Part shown: positions 1 to 7,845 of the stretch, in pieces
Numbering within the stretch: the stretch's first letter is position 1
How the letters are laid out: every line of letters begins with the position of its first letter
Assembly (NCBI RefSeq): GCF_018130695.1
Contig: NZ_JAFCJX010000002.1
Location: forward strand, 186,001-250,000
Direction of reading: 5' to 3'
Length of the DNA stretch: 64,000 bases
Origin: Bradyrhizobium jicamae
GTDB lineage: Bacteria; Pseudomonadota; Alphaproteobacteria; Rhizobiales; Xanthobacteraceae
Program-made: the position numbers and the translations under genes
Notes under the pieces: generated by a model
Database searches by the model: none
The model's input: the letters and a program-made list of their open reading frames with translations, nothing else
Told to the model about the DNA's origin: nothing

Positions 1-846
1 CGCAACAGCTTCTATGCGACGATCGCGCACGCGCTGTCGAAATGTCTGGAGGAGGCGGGCTACCAATTGACGCTTTCGGAGACCGACGATGACCGGATGA
101 CCGAGCTGCGTCACATTCGCGAACTGACCAGCGCGAATGTCGCCGGCGTCATCATCGTGCCCAGCGCCAAGCCGCATCCGGATACGGTCCGTCTCTTGAA
201 GGCCATTCCGCACATCCAGCTGCTGCGAAAGATCTCCGGCCTGGGAGAGCAGTGGTTCGGAATGGACGATACGGCGGCGATGCATGAGGCAACGAGGCAC
301 CTTGTTCAATTGGGGCATCGCCGCATCGGCTATGTCGGTGGCCTCGCCGAGCTGCCGACCGGCGCCGCGCGACTGCATGGATATCGCAGTGCGATTGGCA
401 ATCCGTCCGCGAAGAATGACGGTCTGGTGGAGCTCGGGCCGCCATCCTCGATGGAGTTTGGCAGAGAAGCGTTGCGCCGGCTGCTGGCCCTGCCCAAGCC
501 GCCCTCGGCCGTCGTCATCGGCTCCGTTCAGATCACCCAAGGTGTTCTCGAAGAGCTGCATTTGAGGGGCGTGTCGGTGCCCCGGCAACTTTCCGTCGTC
601 GGCTTCGGAGATGAACTCGGTTTTCGCTGGTGGGGCCCGGGCCTGACCACGATCAGCCTGCCGGTATCGGAGCTGGCGACGGCAAGCGGGCTCTGGTTCG
701 TCCATCAGATCAAGCAGAAATCGGTGAACGCCGCCCCATACAGCTCCATCTCGCCACCGACGCTGATCGTGCGGGGCAGCACCGCTGAATTTTCGCGTGC
801 GCCGGCTGGCCGCGCCGCGAAGGGAATGCCCGCATCCGCGGACTGA
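1..846 (+). CDS. LacI-family transcriptional regulator, 5'-truncated by window edge
   Basis: The reading frame is open from base 1, so only the C-terminal effector-binding domain (about 281 residues) is present; the helix-turn-helix lies outside the window. The visible part has the periplasmic-binding-protein-like fold of LacI/GalR regulators: a VAGVIIVPS strand, a HLVQLGHRRIGYVGG stretch and a late SVVGFGDE segment. It precedes a catabolic and transport cluster in which the palindrome GCWAACGTTWGC recurs at promoters. LacI-type operators are typically palindromes centred on CG, so I infer this protein is the local repressor. The inducer is unknown. Confidence 0.9.
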   Translation, partial: RNSFYATIAHALSKCLEEAGYQLTLSETDDDRMTELRHIRELTSANVAGVIIVPSAKPHPDTVRLLKAIPHIQLLRKISGLGEQWFGMDDTAAMHEATRHLVQLGHRRIGYVGGLAELPTGAARLHGYRSAIGNPSAKNDGLVELGPPSSMEFGREALRRLLALPKPPSAVVIGSVQITQGVLEELHLRGVSVPRQLSVVGFGDELGFRWWGPGLTTISLPVSELATASGLWFVHQIKQKSVNAAPYSSISPPTLIVRGSTAEFSRAPAGRAAKGMPASAD

Positions 847-904
847 TGAATCCGGCGGGACGTGAGCCTGCTTGCACTGCCAATATAGCGATGGGTTTTC
901 GACC

Positions 905-1888
905 ATGAACGCCACTGTGCTGCTGACCGATTATGCGTGGCCTGACGATTCCATCGAACGGGGAATCGTTGAAGGCGCAGGTATGCGCCTCATCAGCGGT
1001 CCGTCGACGCCTGCGTCTGCCGAAGCGATCGATGCACTTGCGTTGGAGCATCAGCCTGCCGCCATCATGACGTGCTGGGCGCCGGTATCGGCCAACGCCA
1101 TCGCGGCCTCTGCCGGGCTCAAGATCGTGGCGAGGCTCGGGGTTGGGCTCGACAATATCGCAGTCGACGCTGCGACCGGTCGCGGCATATGGGTTACCAA
1201 TGTGCCCGATTATTGTGTCGAGGAAGTCTCCGATCATGCCGTCGGCTTTGCGCTCGCCTGGACCCGCGGGATCGCCCTGTTCGATCGTGACGTGCGTGCC
1301 GGTCGCTGGGATCCCGCCGGCGCAAAGCTTCGCCGCTTGTCGGAACTGACCTGCGGCATCATTGGGTTTGGGCGCATCGGTCGCGCCACCGCGCGCAAGC
1401 TCGCCGCGTTCGGCTGTCGCATGCTCGCGTTCGATCCCCACCTGACTGCCGCGCCTTCCGATGTGCAGCCGGTCAGTCTGGAATCCCTGCTGGCGCAGAG
1501 CGACGTCGTCGTCGTGCACGCGCCACTGACCGATGCGACGCGTCATCTCATCGATCGCGAACGCATCGCCTTGATGCGTCCCGGAAGCCTTCTGATCAAT
1601 GTCAGTCGCGGCGGGGTGGTCGACACCGACGCGGTCATCGAAGCGCTCGAGGGCGGGACGATTTCGGGCGCCGCGCTCGACGTTCTCGAGACGGAGCCGA
1701 ACGTGCCGCCTCGGCTGCTTGCCCAGCCGGGTGCGATCATCACGCCGCACGTCGCGTTTTCGTCGGATGCCTCCTTGCGTGAACTTCGCACGAGGGCGGC
1801 CGAAGAGGTCGTCCGCGTCCTCAGCGGCCAGAAGCCGCAACAGCCGCGCAACGCCCCCGTTCCGCGCAATGGCGGGGTGCCGGCATGA
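905..1888 (+). CDS. D-2-hydroxyacid dehydrogenase (NAD-dependent, phosphoglycerate/hydroxypyruvate reductase-like)
   Basis: About 327 residues, normal for the D-isomer-specific 2-hydroxyacid dehydrogenase family. Visible marks are the Rossmann GIIGFGRIGRATA motif near residue 155, NVSRGGVVDTDAVIEAL (substrate-binding Arg region), the LDVLETEP glutamate motif, and the catalytic ITPHVAF histidine. These enzymes interconvert 2-oxoacids and D-2-hydroxyacids. I chose the ATG at 905 because the in-frame TTG at 872 adds a poorly family-like leader. It overlaps the next gene by four bases (ATGA). Neighbouring kinase and enolase-like genes suggest hydroxypyruvate/glycerate-type chemistry, which is an inference. 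Confidence 0.9.
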   Translation: MNATVLLTDYAWPDDSIERGIVEGAGMRLISGPSTPASAEAIDALALEHQPAAIMTCWAPVSANAIAASAGLKIVARLGVGLDNIAVDAATGRGIWVTNVPDYCVEEVSDHAVGFALAWTRGIALFDRDVRAGRWDPAGAKLRRLSELTCGIIGFGRIGRATARKLAAFGCRMLAFDPHLTAAPSDVQPVSLESLLAQSDVVVVHAPLTDATRHLIDRERIALMRPGSLLINVSRGGVVDTDAVIEALEGGTISGAALDVLETEPNVPPRLLAQPGAIITPHVAFSSDASLRELRTRAAEEVVRVLSGQKPQQPRNAPVPRNGGVPA

Positions 1889-2922
1889 GCAGCGCGAGCG
1901 GTCCCGTCGAAACCGTCTTTGGAGCCAGTCCCGATCCGAAGCTTGATGCCTTTCTGGTCTCGAAGGGGCTTGCCCGCGCCGACGAAACCGCGCGCTGGTC
2001 CGCCCTCGCGGGCGGTGTGTCCTCCGACATCTGGCGCGCCGACTTGCCCGGCCGCTCGCTCTGCGTGAAGCGGGCGCTGGCGAAGCTGAAAGTCTCCGCC
2101 GATTGGCAGGCGCCGGTTTCGCGCAACGCCTACGAATGGGCGTGGATGCAGTTCGCCGTGGAGCACTGTCCCGACAATGTCCCGCGGCCGCTGGCCCACG
2201 ATCCGGAAGCGGGCCTGTTTGCGATGTCGTTTCTCGAGCCCGCGCAGCATCACGTCTGGAAGGACCAGTTGCTGGCCGGGGAGGTCTCAAGCAAAACGGC
2301 CTCAGCTGTCGGCCGGCTGGTGGGACGCTTGCATGCCGCGAGTGCGGGCCAGGCGCAAGTGGCGAAGGCGTTCGATACAAGCGACAACTTCTATGCCCTG
2401 CGCATCGAGCCATACCTGATCGCGACGGCGCGCGTGCGTGCGCCGGTCGCCGGCCGGTTGACTGAACTGGCCGAGCGGACGATCGGTGCGCAAATCGCGC
2501 TGGTGCACGGGGACGTCAGCCCGAAAAACATCCTGGTCGGTCCGCGTGGACCGGTGCTGCTCGATGCGGAGTGCGCCTGGTTCGGCGATCCGGCGTTCGA
2601 TCTGGCATTCTGCCTCAACCACCTGCTTCTGAAGTGCCTGCTTTCCGGGGCGCCGCGCGACGAATTGATGTCCGCGTTTGCGGCGCTCGCCGAATCGTAT
2701 TGCGCAGAGATCAATTGGGAAGCGCGCGAGACGCTGGAAGCCCGTGCCGCCGCCTTGCTGCCGGCGCTCCTGCTGGCGCGGGTCGACGGCAAGTCGCCGG
2801 TGGAATATCTCACCGACGAGCAACAGCGGGATCATGTCCGCTCGTTTGCGGTCCCGCTGCTGCAGCAGCCTGCAACTCGCGTGGTCAATATCGGCGAGCG
2901 CTGGCTTGAATCATTTCGCTGA
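1885..2922 (+). CDS. APH-fold small-molecule kinase (aminoglycoside phosphotransferase family)
   Basis: 345 residues with the kinase-like APH fold. The Brenner-type catalytic loop LVHGDVSPKNILV is near residues 207-219 and the metal-binding Asp motif VLLDAECAWFGDPAFDLAFC follows. Such proteins phosphorylate hydroxyl groups on sugars, amino alcohols or hydroxyacids; the name does not imply antibiotic resistance. ATGA overlap with the upstream 2-hydroxyacid dehydrogenase indicates translational coupling, so its substrate may be the dehydrogenase product or a related metabolite. The substrate cannot be read from the sequence. Confidence 0.85.
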   Translation: MSSASGPVETVFGASPDPKLDAFLVSKGLARADETARWSALAGGVSSDIWRADLPGRSLCVKRALAKLKVSADWQAPVSRNAYEWAWMQFAVEHCPDNVPRPLAHDPEAGLFAMSFLEPAQHHVWKDQLLAGEVSSKTASAVGRLVGRLHAASAGQAQVAKAFDTSDNFYALRIEPYLIATARVRAPVAGRLTELAERTIGAQIALVHGDVSPKNILVGPRGPVLLDAECAWFGDPAFDLAFCLNHLLLKCLLSGAPRDELMSAFAALAESYCAEINWEARETLEARAAALLPALLLARVDGKSPVEYLTDEQQRDHVRSFAVPLLQQPATRVVNIGERWLESFR

Positions 2923-2961
2923 GCGCGTTAGCTCCGTTGAAGCGAGGCGGGAATGATCGTT

Positions 2962-3741
2962 TCAGGCGTGCTCTGCCTTCACGTCGTTGCGCAGCACGCC
3001 GATTCCGGGAATCTCGACCTCGATCGCGTCGCCGACCTGGATGGGACCCACGCCGGCCGGCGTGCCGGTCATGATCACGTCACCCGGCAGCAGGGTCATG
3101 AACCGGCTCAGATAGGCGATGGTCGCGGGGACCGGGAAAACCAGGTCCGCAGTGCTCGCATCCTGGCGGACCGTGCCGTTGACGCGCGTGATGACACGCA
3201 GGCTTGACGGATCGAGCCCGGTGACGATCGCCGGTCCCAGCGGGGCGAATGTGTCATATCCCTTGCCGGCGAGCAGGCATCCGAAGGCGCTCTCGCGACG
3301 CTGGACGACACGGTCGCTGACGTCATTGCCGCAGGTGTAGCCAAACACGTGGTCGAGCGCGTCAGCTTCGGAAATGTAACGGCCCTGCTTGCCGATGATG
3401 ACCGTCAGCTCGCCTTCGAAATGAACGATCTCGCCATCGTGCGGGTAGACGATCGAATCGTCGTGGCCGATCACGGCGGTGCTCGGTTTCATGAACAGAA
3501 CGGGTGCCTGCGGATCGGCTTTGCCCGTCTCCTGCGAATGGGCCCGGTAATTGTAGGCGAGGCCGAACACGCGGGGCCGATCGACTGGCGCGAGGATGCG
3601 CGCGTCGGCAAGCCTGTCCGCATTCCCCGTCCGGTGGAGGCCGTCGAATGGCGAGCCTTCCAAACGGCTGATGGTGGATCGGTTGCTTTCAAGGATCCCG
3701 TAATACGCCCGCCCGTCCAGAGCGTATCTGACGATGTGCAT
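2962..3741 (-). CDS. fumarylacetoacetate hydrolase (FAH) family protein
   Basis: About 259 residues of the FAH/HpcE/MhpD superfamily, which hydrolyses or decarboxylates acylpyruvates with a divalent metal. Seen: VFGLAYNYRAHSQE near the start of the core, HFEGELTVIIGK (metal-binding Glu pair), FGYTCGNDVSDR and the late DVIMTGTPAGVG motif. An ATG at 3747 is also in frame; I prefer 3741 because it leaves better room for the GAGG Shine-Dalgarno. It is transcribed away from the Liv-type transporter genes from a shared region holding two LacI-type palindromes. Likely cleaves an acylpyruvate made by the ring-cleavage enzymes of this cluster. Confidence 0.85.
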   Translation of the reverse strand: MHIVRYALDGRAYYGILESNRSTISRLEGSPFDGLHRTGNADRLADARILAPVDRPRVFGLAYNYRAHSQETGKADPQAPVLFMKPSTAVIGHDDSIVYPHDGEIVHFEGELTVIIGKQGRYISEADALDHVFGYTCGNDVSDRVVQRRESAFGCLLAGKGYDTFAPLGPAIVTGLDPSSLRVITRVNGTVRQDASTADLVFPVPATIAYLSRFMTLLPGDVIMTGTPAGVGPIQVGDAIEVEIPGIGVLRNDVKAEHA

Positions 3742-3769
3742 GATCATCCTCGCCTCAGTTTTGATCTGT

Positions 3770-3781
3770 GCTAACGTTAGC
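3770..3781. promoter_or_regulatory. LacI-type operator GCTAACGTTAGC (site 1)
   Basis: Perfect 12-bp palindrome with central CG, about 30 bp upstream of the FAH gene start on the minus strand. The identical 12-mer recurs at 10630. Probably bound by the LacI-family regulator at the left edge of the window (inference). Confidence 0.7.
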
Positions 3782-3837
3782 TATGATCAATCGGTGCGGT
3801 CAAGGGCTGCTTTTCTTGGGCGCAGATATTAATCGAG

Positions 3838-3871
3838 TTGACAAACTGCGTTCCGATGTGCAAACGTTAGC
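3838..3871 (+). promoter_or_regulatory. promoter -35 element with LacI-type operator GCAAACGTTAGC (site 2)
   Basis: TTGACA lies at 3838-3843 and the near-palindrome GCAAACGTTAGC at 3860-3871, where the -10 would be expected, about 75 bp before the permease gene. It differs from site 1 by one base. Placement over the -10 suits repression of the transporter operon. Confidence 0.65.
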
Positions 3872-3945
3872 ATAACGGCAGGTCGCTTTACGAAGCGGGC
3901 CGGCGCTTGTCGCCGGCGTTGCCGGGGTGGAAATCAGAGGGCGGG

Positions 3946-4794
3946 ATGAGCTTTACGTTGCTCGCGCAGTCGACAATCGGAGGCGTGCTGCTCGGCGGCA
4001 TCTACGGATTGCTGGCCCTGGGGCTCAGCTTGAGCTGGGGGTTGCTGCGCCTGGTCAATCTCAGTCATTTCGCGCTCGCGTTCCTCGCCGCCTATGTCGG
4101 CTATGGCCTTGGCACGAGATTCGGATGGCCGATCTGGATGTCCGGGCTGGCGATCCTGCCTGCGTTCTTTCTGATCGGCATCGCGCTCCACGCGGTGTTC
4201 GTCCGCTTCAAGGTCGGCGAATTTGCATCGATGCTTGTGACTTTCGGTCTGACGGTTCTCATTGAATCGTTCATCCAGTGGGTCTGGTCGGCCGACTACC
4301 TCAAATATGAGACAGGCTACACGCAGGACACGCTCCGGCTCGGCTCGCTCTACATTCCGCTGCTGGAGCTGGTCGCGTTCGGCTTCGCGGTGGCGCTCGC
4401 GCTCGGTGCCTGGCTCGGCTTGAACCGGACGATGCTTGGCAAAGCGTTGCGCGCTGCTGCCCAGGATGGGCCGGTTGCCGCGGCATTCGGCATCAACGCC
4501 GCCGGGCTGTCATATCTGCTCGCCGGCCTTTGTGCGGCGTCGGCAGGAGTCGCCGGCGTATTCATCGCGCTCACCTCGACGCTCGCGCCGTCGCAAATCG
4601 AGGCCTGGATCGGCGTCATCTTCGCGGTGGTGATTATTGGAGGATTGGCGAACCCGCTCGGCGCGCTTGCCGCCGGTGTGCTGGTCGGCGTCTCCGAGGC
4701 GGTGACCATGGCGCTGGTCAATCCGGCCTGGGCGCCGCTGGTCGCGTTTTCGATCCTGATTGCTCTCTTGCTGTGGAAGCCGCGATGGCTCTGA
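3946..4794 (+). CDS. branched-chain amino-acid-type ABC transporter permease (LivH-like)
   Basis: About 282 residues, mostly hydrophobic, matching the LivH inner-membrane permease family. Seen: the N-terminal GGIYGLLALGLSLSWGLLRLVNLSHFA segment in the family style and the conserved late loop GGLANPLGALAAGVLVGV. The ATG at 3946 follows an AGAGG-type ribosome site; an in-frame upstream start at 3907 adds a non-membrane leader. It overlaps the next gene by ten bases. Liv-type systems import many compounds besides amino acids, including aromatic acids, so the substrate is open. Confidence 0.9.
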   Translation: MSFTLLAQSTIGGVLLGGIYGLLALGLSLSWGLLRLVNLSHFALAFLAAYVGYGLGTRFGWPIWMSGLAILPAFFLIGIALHAVFVRFKVGEFASMLVTFGLTVLIESFIQWVWSADYLKYETGYTQDTLRLGSLYIPLLELVAFGFAVALALGAWLGLNRTMLGKALRAAAQDGPVAAAFGINAAGLSYLLAGLCAASAGVAGVFIALTSTLAPSQIEAWIGVIFAVVIIGGLANPLGALAAGVLVGVSEAVTMALVNPAWAPLVAFSILIALLLWKPRWL

Positions 4795-6536
4795 TTGAGA
4801 AAAGTGCTCGCGTAGCTCTCCCGGCCGCGATGCTGCTGCTGGTGCTGCTGCCGTTTACCGGTATCGCGGATTTCTACCTGTCATATCTCTACGTCGTCTG
4901 CTTCTGGGCAGCGCTCGCCACCAGCTGGGGCATCCTGAGCGGCTACACCGGCTACTGGAGCTTTGGCCACGCCGCGTTCTTTGGCGCCGGGGTCTATACG
5001 ACCGCGACGCTTTGCGGAAAGTTCGGGGTGCCGTTCCTTCTGACCGTTCCGCTGGCCGCCGCCGTCGCAGCGCTTCTCGCCGTGGTGATCGGGCTGGTGG
5101 TGTTCCGCAACAAGGGGCTGCGCGGGGAGTTCTTTGCGCTGCTGACGCTGTCGGTCACCTTCGTCCTTGCCGCGATCATCTCGAACACGTCGATCGACGG
5201 TGGCGCCGGCATCTATCTGAGCAAAGTCGCGTTACCTCAGATCGCGCCCTCCGTGTCCGGTTCGATCTATTTGATGGGACTGCTGCTCGCCGCGACCGCA
5301 CTGCTTGTGTCCCGCCAAATCCTTCGCTCGCGGCTCGGCGAAGGACTGCTCGCGATCCATGACGACGAGGACGTTGCTGAAGTGAAGGGGGTTCCGGCGC
5401 TTCGCTACAAGCTGATCGCCTTCGCCGTCTCGTCGGCGATTGCGGGAGCCGCGGGATCGATCCAGGCGGTGTATGTCGGATATGTCACAGTCGGCGAGAC
5501 GTTCTCGGTCACCGTGCCTCTCTACGTCGTGCTGATGAGCATTCTCGGCGGTGCGCGGCACTGGGCCGGGCCCGCGATCGGCGCGACGCTGATCACGGTG
5601 GCGCAGAGCCTGGTTGTCGGCGGCGGGCATGCCGAGCTTGGTCGGGCGGTCGTCGCGCTGTTGCTGATCGTGGTGATCCTGACGATCCCGCAGGGCATCG
5701 CGCCCCGGCTGTTGCGGCTGTTCTCGCGGCGCGGCGCGGAGCCGCAGGGCACGGGTGTTCAGCAACTGCGCCTGGTCGATACGAAATCCGATGAAGCGGC
5801 AATTGTTGGCGGCAAGGTGATCCTGGAATGCCGGGCTGTCGCGAAATCCTTCGGCGGCATTCGGGCGCTGCGCGGCGTCGACCTTCGGGTCAACGAAGGC
5901 GAGATCCTCGCGCTGGTCGGTCCGAACGGATCGGGAAAGTCGACGTTGATCAACATGATCAGCGGCCACTTCAGATTGACGGCGGGCCGCATCGAGCTGG
6001 ACGGCGCCGTTATCTCCGGCCTGCCGCCGCACGAAATCGCCCGATGTGGCGTGGCGCGGACCTATCAGATCCCGCGCCTGTTCGACAACATGACGGTGTT
6101 CGAGAACGTGCGGCTGTGCGCCGGATTCAGCGGCGCCGGCAAGGAAACGCCCGACGATGCGGCGCGGCGATGGCTCGCCTTCATCGGATTGTCGGAGAAG
6201 GCGGACCTGCTGCCGCCTGCGCTGAACCTGCATCAGCGCAAGTTCCTCGAATTCGCGCGCGCGCTTGCTGCACAGCCGCGTCTGTTGCTGCTGGACGAAG
6301 TGCTGTGCGGATTGACGCCGCCGGAGGTCGACCAGGCGGTGGCGATGATCCGCAAGATCAGGGCCGGCGGCACCACCATCATCTTCGTCGAGCACCTGAT
6401 GCGGGCGGTGGTCGCGCTTGCCGACCGGATCGCCGTGCTCGATCAGGGGACGCTGCTCGCGTTGGGGCCGCCGCGCGAAACGATGCAGGATCCGCGCGTC
6501 ATCAGCGCCTATCTCGGGACTCCCCATGCTGCTTGA
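4785..6536 (+). CDS. fused Liv-type ABC permease and ATPase (LivM-LivG fusion)
   Basis: One open frame of about 583 residues: a LivM-like permease (residues ~1-320, with SGYTGYWSFGHAAFFGAGVY and the ILGGARHWAGPAIGA loop) joined to a LivG-like ATPase (~345 onward). Walker A GPNGSGKST is at residues ~379-387 and Walker B is LLLLDEVLCGL. The ABC signature is degenerate, LNLHQRK instead of a glycine-rich LSGGQ-like motif, and Walker B ends DEV rather than DEP. Such permease-ATPase fusions are known in this family. Starts inside the previous gene's end and overlaps the next by 11 bases. Confidence 0.92.
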   Translation: MALIEKSARVALPAAMLLLVLLPFTGIADFYLSYLYVVCFWAALATSWGILSGYTGYWSFGHAAFFGAGVYTTATLCGKFGVPFLLTVPLAAAVAALLAVVIGLVVFRNKGLRGEFFALLTLSVTFVLAAIISNTSIDGGAGIYLSKVALPQIAPSVSGSIYLMGLLLAATALLVSRQILRSRLGEGLLAIHDDEDVAEVKGVPALRYKLIAFAVSSAIAGAAGSIQAVYVGYVTVGETFSVTVPLYVVLMSILGGARHWAGPAIGATLITVAQSLVVGGGHAELGRAVVALLLIVVILTIPQGIAPRLLRLFSRRGAEPQGTGVQQLRLVDTKSDEAAIVGGKVILECRAVAKSFGGIRALRGVDLRVNEGEILALVGPNGSGKSTLINMISGHFRLTAGRIELDGAVISGLPPHEIARCGVARTYQIPRLFDNMTVFENVRLCAGFSGAGKETPDDAARRWLAFIGLSEKADLLPPALNLHQRKFLEFARALAAQPRLLLLDEVLCGLTPPEVDQAVAMIRKIRAGGTTIIFVEHLMRAVVALADRIAVLDQGTLLALGPPRETMQDPRVISAYLGTPHAA

Positions 6537-7233
6537 GGTCCGCAATCTCCAGGTGAAGTACGGTGACGCGCCCGCGATATGGGATGCCACGCTCGCCGTC
6601 GGCGCCGGCCGGATCGTGTCGGTGGTCGGGCCCAACGGGGCAGGCAAGAGCACGCTGATCAACGCCATCGCGGGTCTGCTGCGGCCGAGCCGGGGCGAAA
6701 TCCTGATCGATGGCGTCGACACGGCGCGCGTTCCAGCCTACCGCGTCTGCGATCACGGCGTCGCCATCGTTCCGGAGGGGCGGCGCCTGTTCACGCAGAT
6801 GACGGTCATGGACAACCTCGAGCTCGGCAGTTACCGCGCGGGCGCGCAGGCCTCGCGCGCGGAGGCATTGAACGAGGTGTTCTCGCTGTTCCCGGTCCTG
6901 AAGGAGCGGAGTAACCAGGTTTCAGGTTCGATGTCCGGCGGCCAGCAGCAGATGGTGGCGATCGGTCGCGCCCTGATGGCGAGGCCGCGGCTCCTGTTGA
7001 TGGACGAGCCCTCGCTCGGCCTGTCGCCGGCGGTCGTTGAGGATATGTTCCGGATCATTCGTGCGATCAACGAACGCGGGGTGGCGGTGTTGCTGGTCGA
7101 ACAGAACATCACCAAGGCACTCGAGCTCGCCCATCATGCCTATGTGATCGAGGACGGACGTATCGTCACCGCGGGAGATCCGGCCCTGCTGCTCAACGAT
7201 CCCCAGATTCGAGAGGCTTATCTTGGTGTCTGA
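6526..7233 (+). CDS. Liv-type ABC transporter ATP-binding protein (LivF-like)
   Basis: 235 residues, standard LivF length. Walker A GPNGAGKST, signature SGSMSGGQQQM, Walker B LLLMDEPSLGLSP and the H-loop region LLVEQN are all present. It partners with the ATPase half of the preceding fusion to power import. The ATG lies 11 bases inside the upstream gene, and the following cupin gene starts eight bases before its end, so these genes form one translationally coupled unit. Confidence 0.93.
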   Translation: MLLEVRNLQVKYGDAPAIWDATLAVGAGRIVSVVGPNGAGKSTLINAIAGLLRPSRGEILIDGVDTARVPAYRVCDHGVAIVPEGRRLFTQMTVMDNLELGSYRAGAQASRAEALNEVFSLFPVLKERSNQVSGSMSGGQQQMVAIGRALMARPRLLLMDEPSLGLSPAVVEDMFRIIRAINERGVAVLLVEQNITKALELAHHAYVIEDGRIVTAGDPALLLNDPQIREAYLGV

Positions 7234-7813
7234 CCTGCAAGAGAATGGCTTCCCCGTCGCGGTTCGCCGGATCGTCACCCATCACGATAACGTCGGGAAA
7301 GCCGATGTGATGCTCGACGGCGTGCCGCCGCGCACGGACGTGTTTCAGCACATTCCCGGCATGGTCTCGCGCCTGATTTGGGCGACCGCGCAGACGGCAG
7401 TCGTGCCCGCTGCCGGCATCGACCCCACCACGTCGGTGACAAGCATTGCTCCGGGGCCGGGAGAAACCCGCTTTCTGGTCGTCACGTTTCCGCCGGACAG
7501 CGTGTTCGCGGCGCCGGACTTCGATCCGGCCGCGGCAGTCGAAGAGAACCTCCGCCTCAATCCTGGCCTCGCCGAACGTTTCGAGCCCGACGGCATGCAC
7601 GCGACCGACACCGTCGACTACGGTATCGTGCTCGACGGCGAGATCTGGCTGGAACTCGATGACGGGCGCCAGACATGCCTGCGCAAGCACGATGTCGTCG
7701 TGCAGAACGGCACGCGCCACGCATGGCGCAACAAGAGCGAGCGCGCGGCGACGCTTGCTTTCGTCCTTGTCGGCGCGCGCCGAGCGGCGTTACCGAAACC
7801 CAATACGCGATAA
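7226..7813 (+). CDS. cupin-domain protein
   Basis: About 195 residues. The C-terminal half carries a cupin fold: DYGIVLDGEIWLELDDG, then VVVQNGTRHAWRNKS with a single clear histidine of motif 2. The N-terminal half (GMVSRLIWATAQTAV) resembles the leader of cupins found in catabolic operons, which may act as isomerases, hydrolases or effector-binding proteins. GTG at 7226 overlaps the ATPase gene by eight bases; an in-frame TTG at 7223 is an alternative. No specific reaction can be assigned. Confidence 0.8.
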   Translation: MSDLQENGFPVAVRRIVTHHDNVGKADVMLDGVPPRTDVFQHIPGMVSRLIWATAQTAVVPAAGIDPTTSVTSIAPGPGETRFLVVTFPPDSVFAAPDFDPAAAVEENLRLNPGLAERFEPDGMHATDTVDYGIVLDGEIWLELDDGRQTCLRKHDVVVQNGTRHAWRNKSERAATLAFVLVGARRAALPKPNTR

Positions 7814-7845
7814 GAACCAACAAAATTGAAGAACAGGAACTTGAA

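Noticed and set aside
710..2413. 567-codon open frame on the minus strand
   Set aside because: Arg/Pro/Ala-rich translation with no family features, antisense to the dehydrogenase and kinase genes; a codon-bias shadow.
1885..2922. Aminoglycoside resistance gene
   Set aside because: The APH fold is shared by many metabolic kinases; the catabolic operon context gives no support for antibiotic resistance.
5232..6722. 496-codon open frame on the minus strand
   Set aside because: Antisense to the Liv-type permease-ATPase fusion, low-complexity His/Arg/Gln composition.
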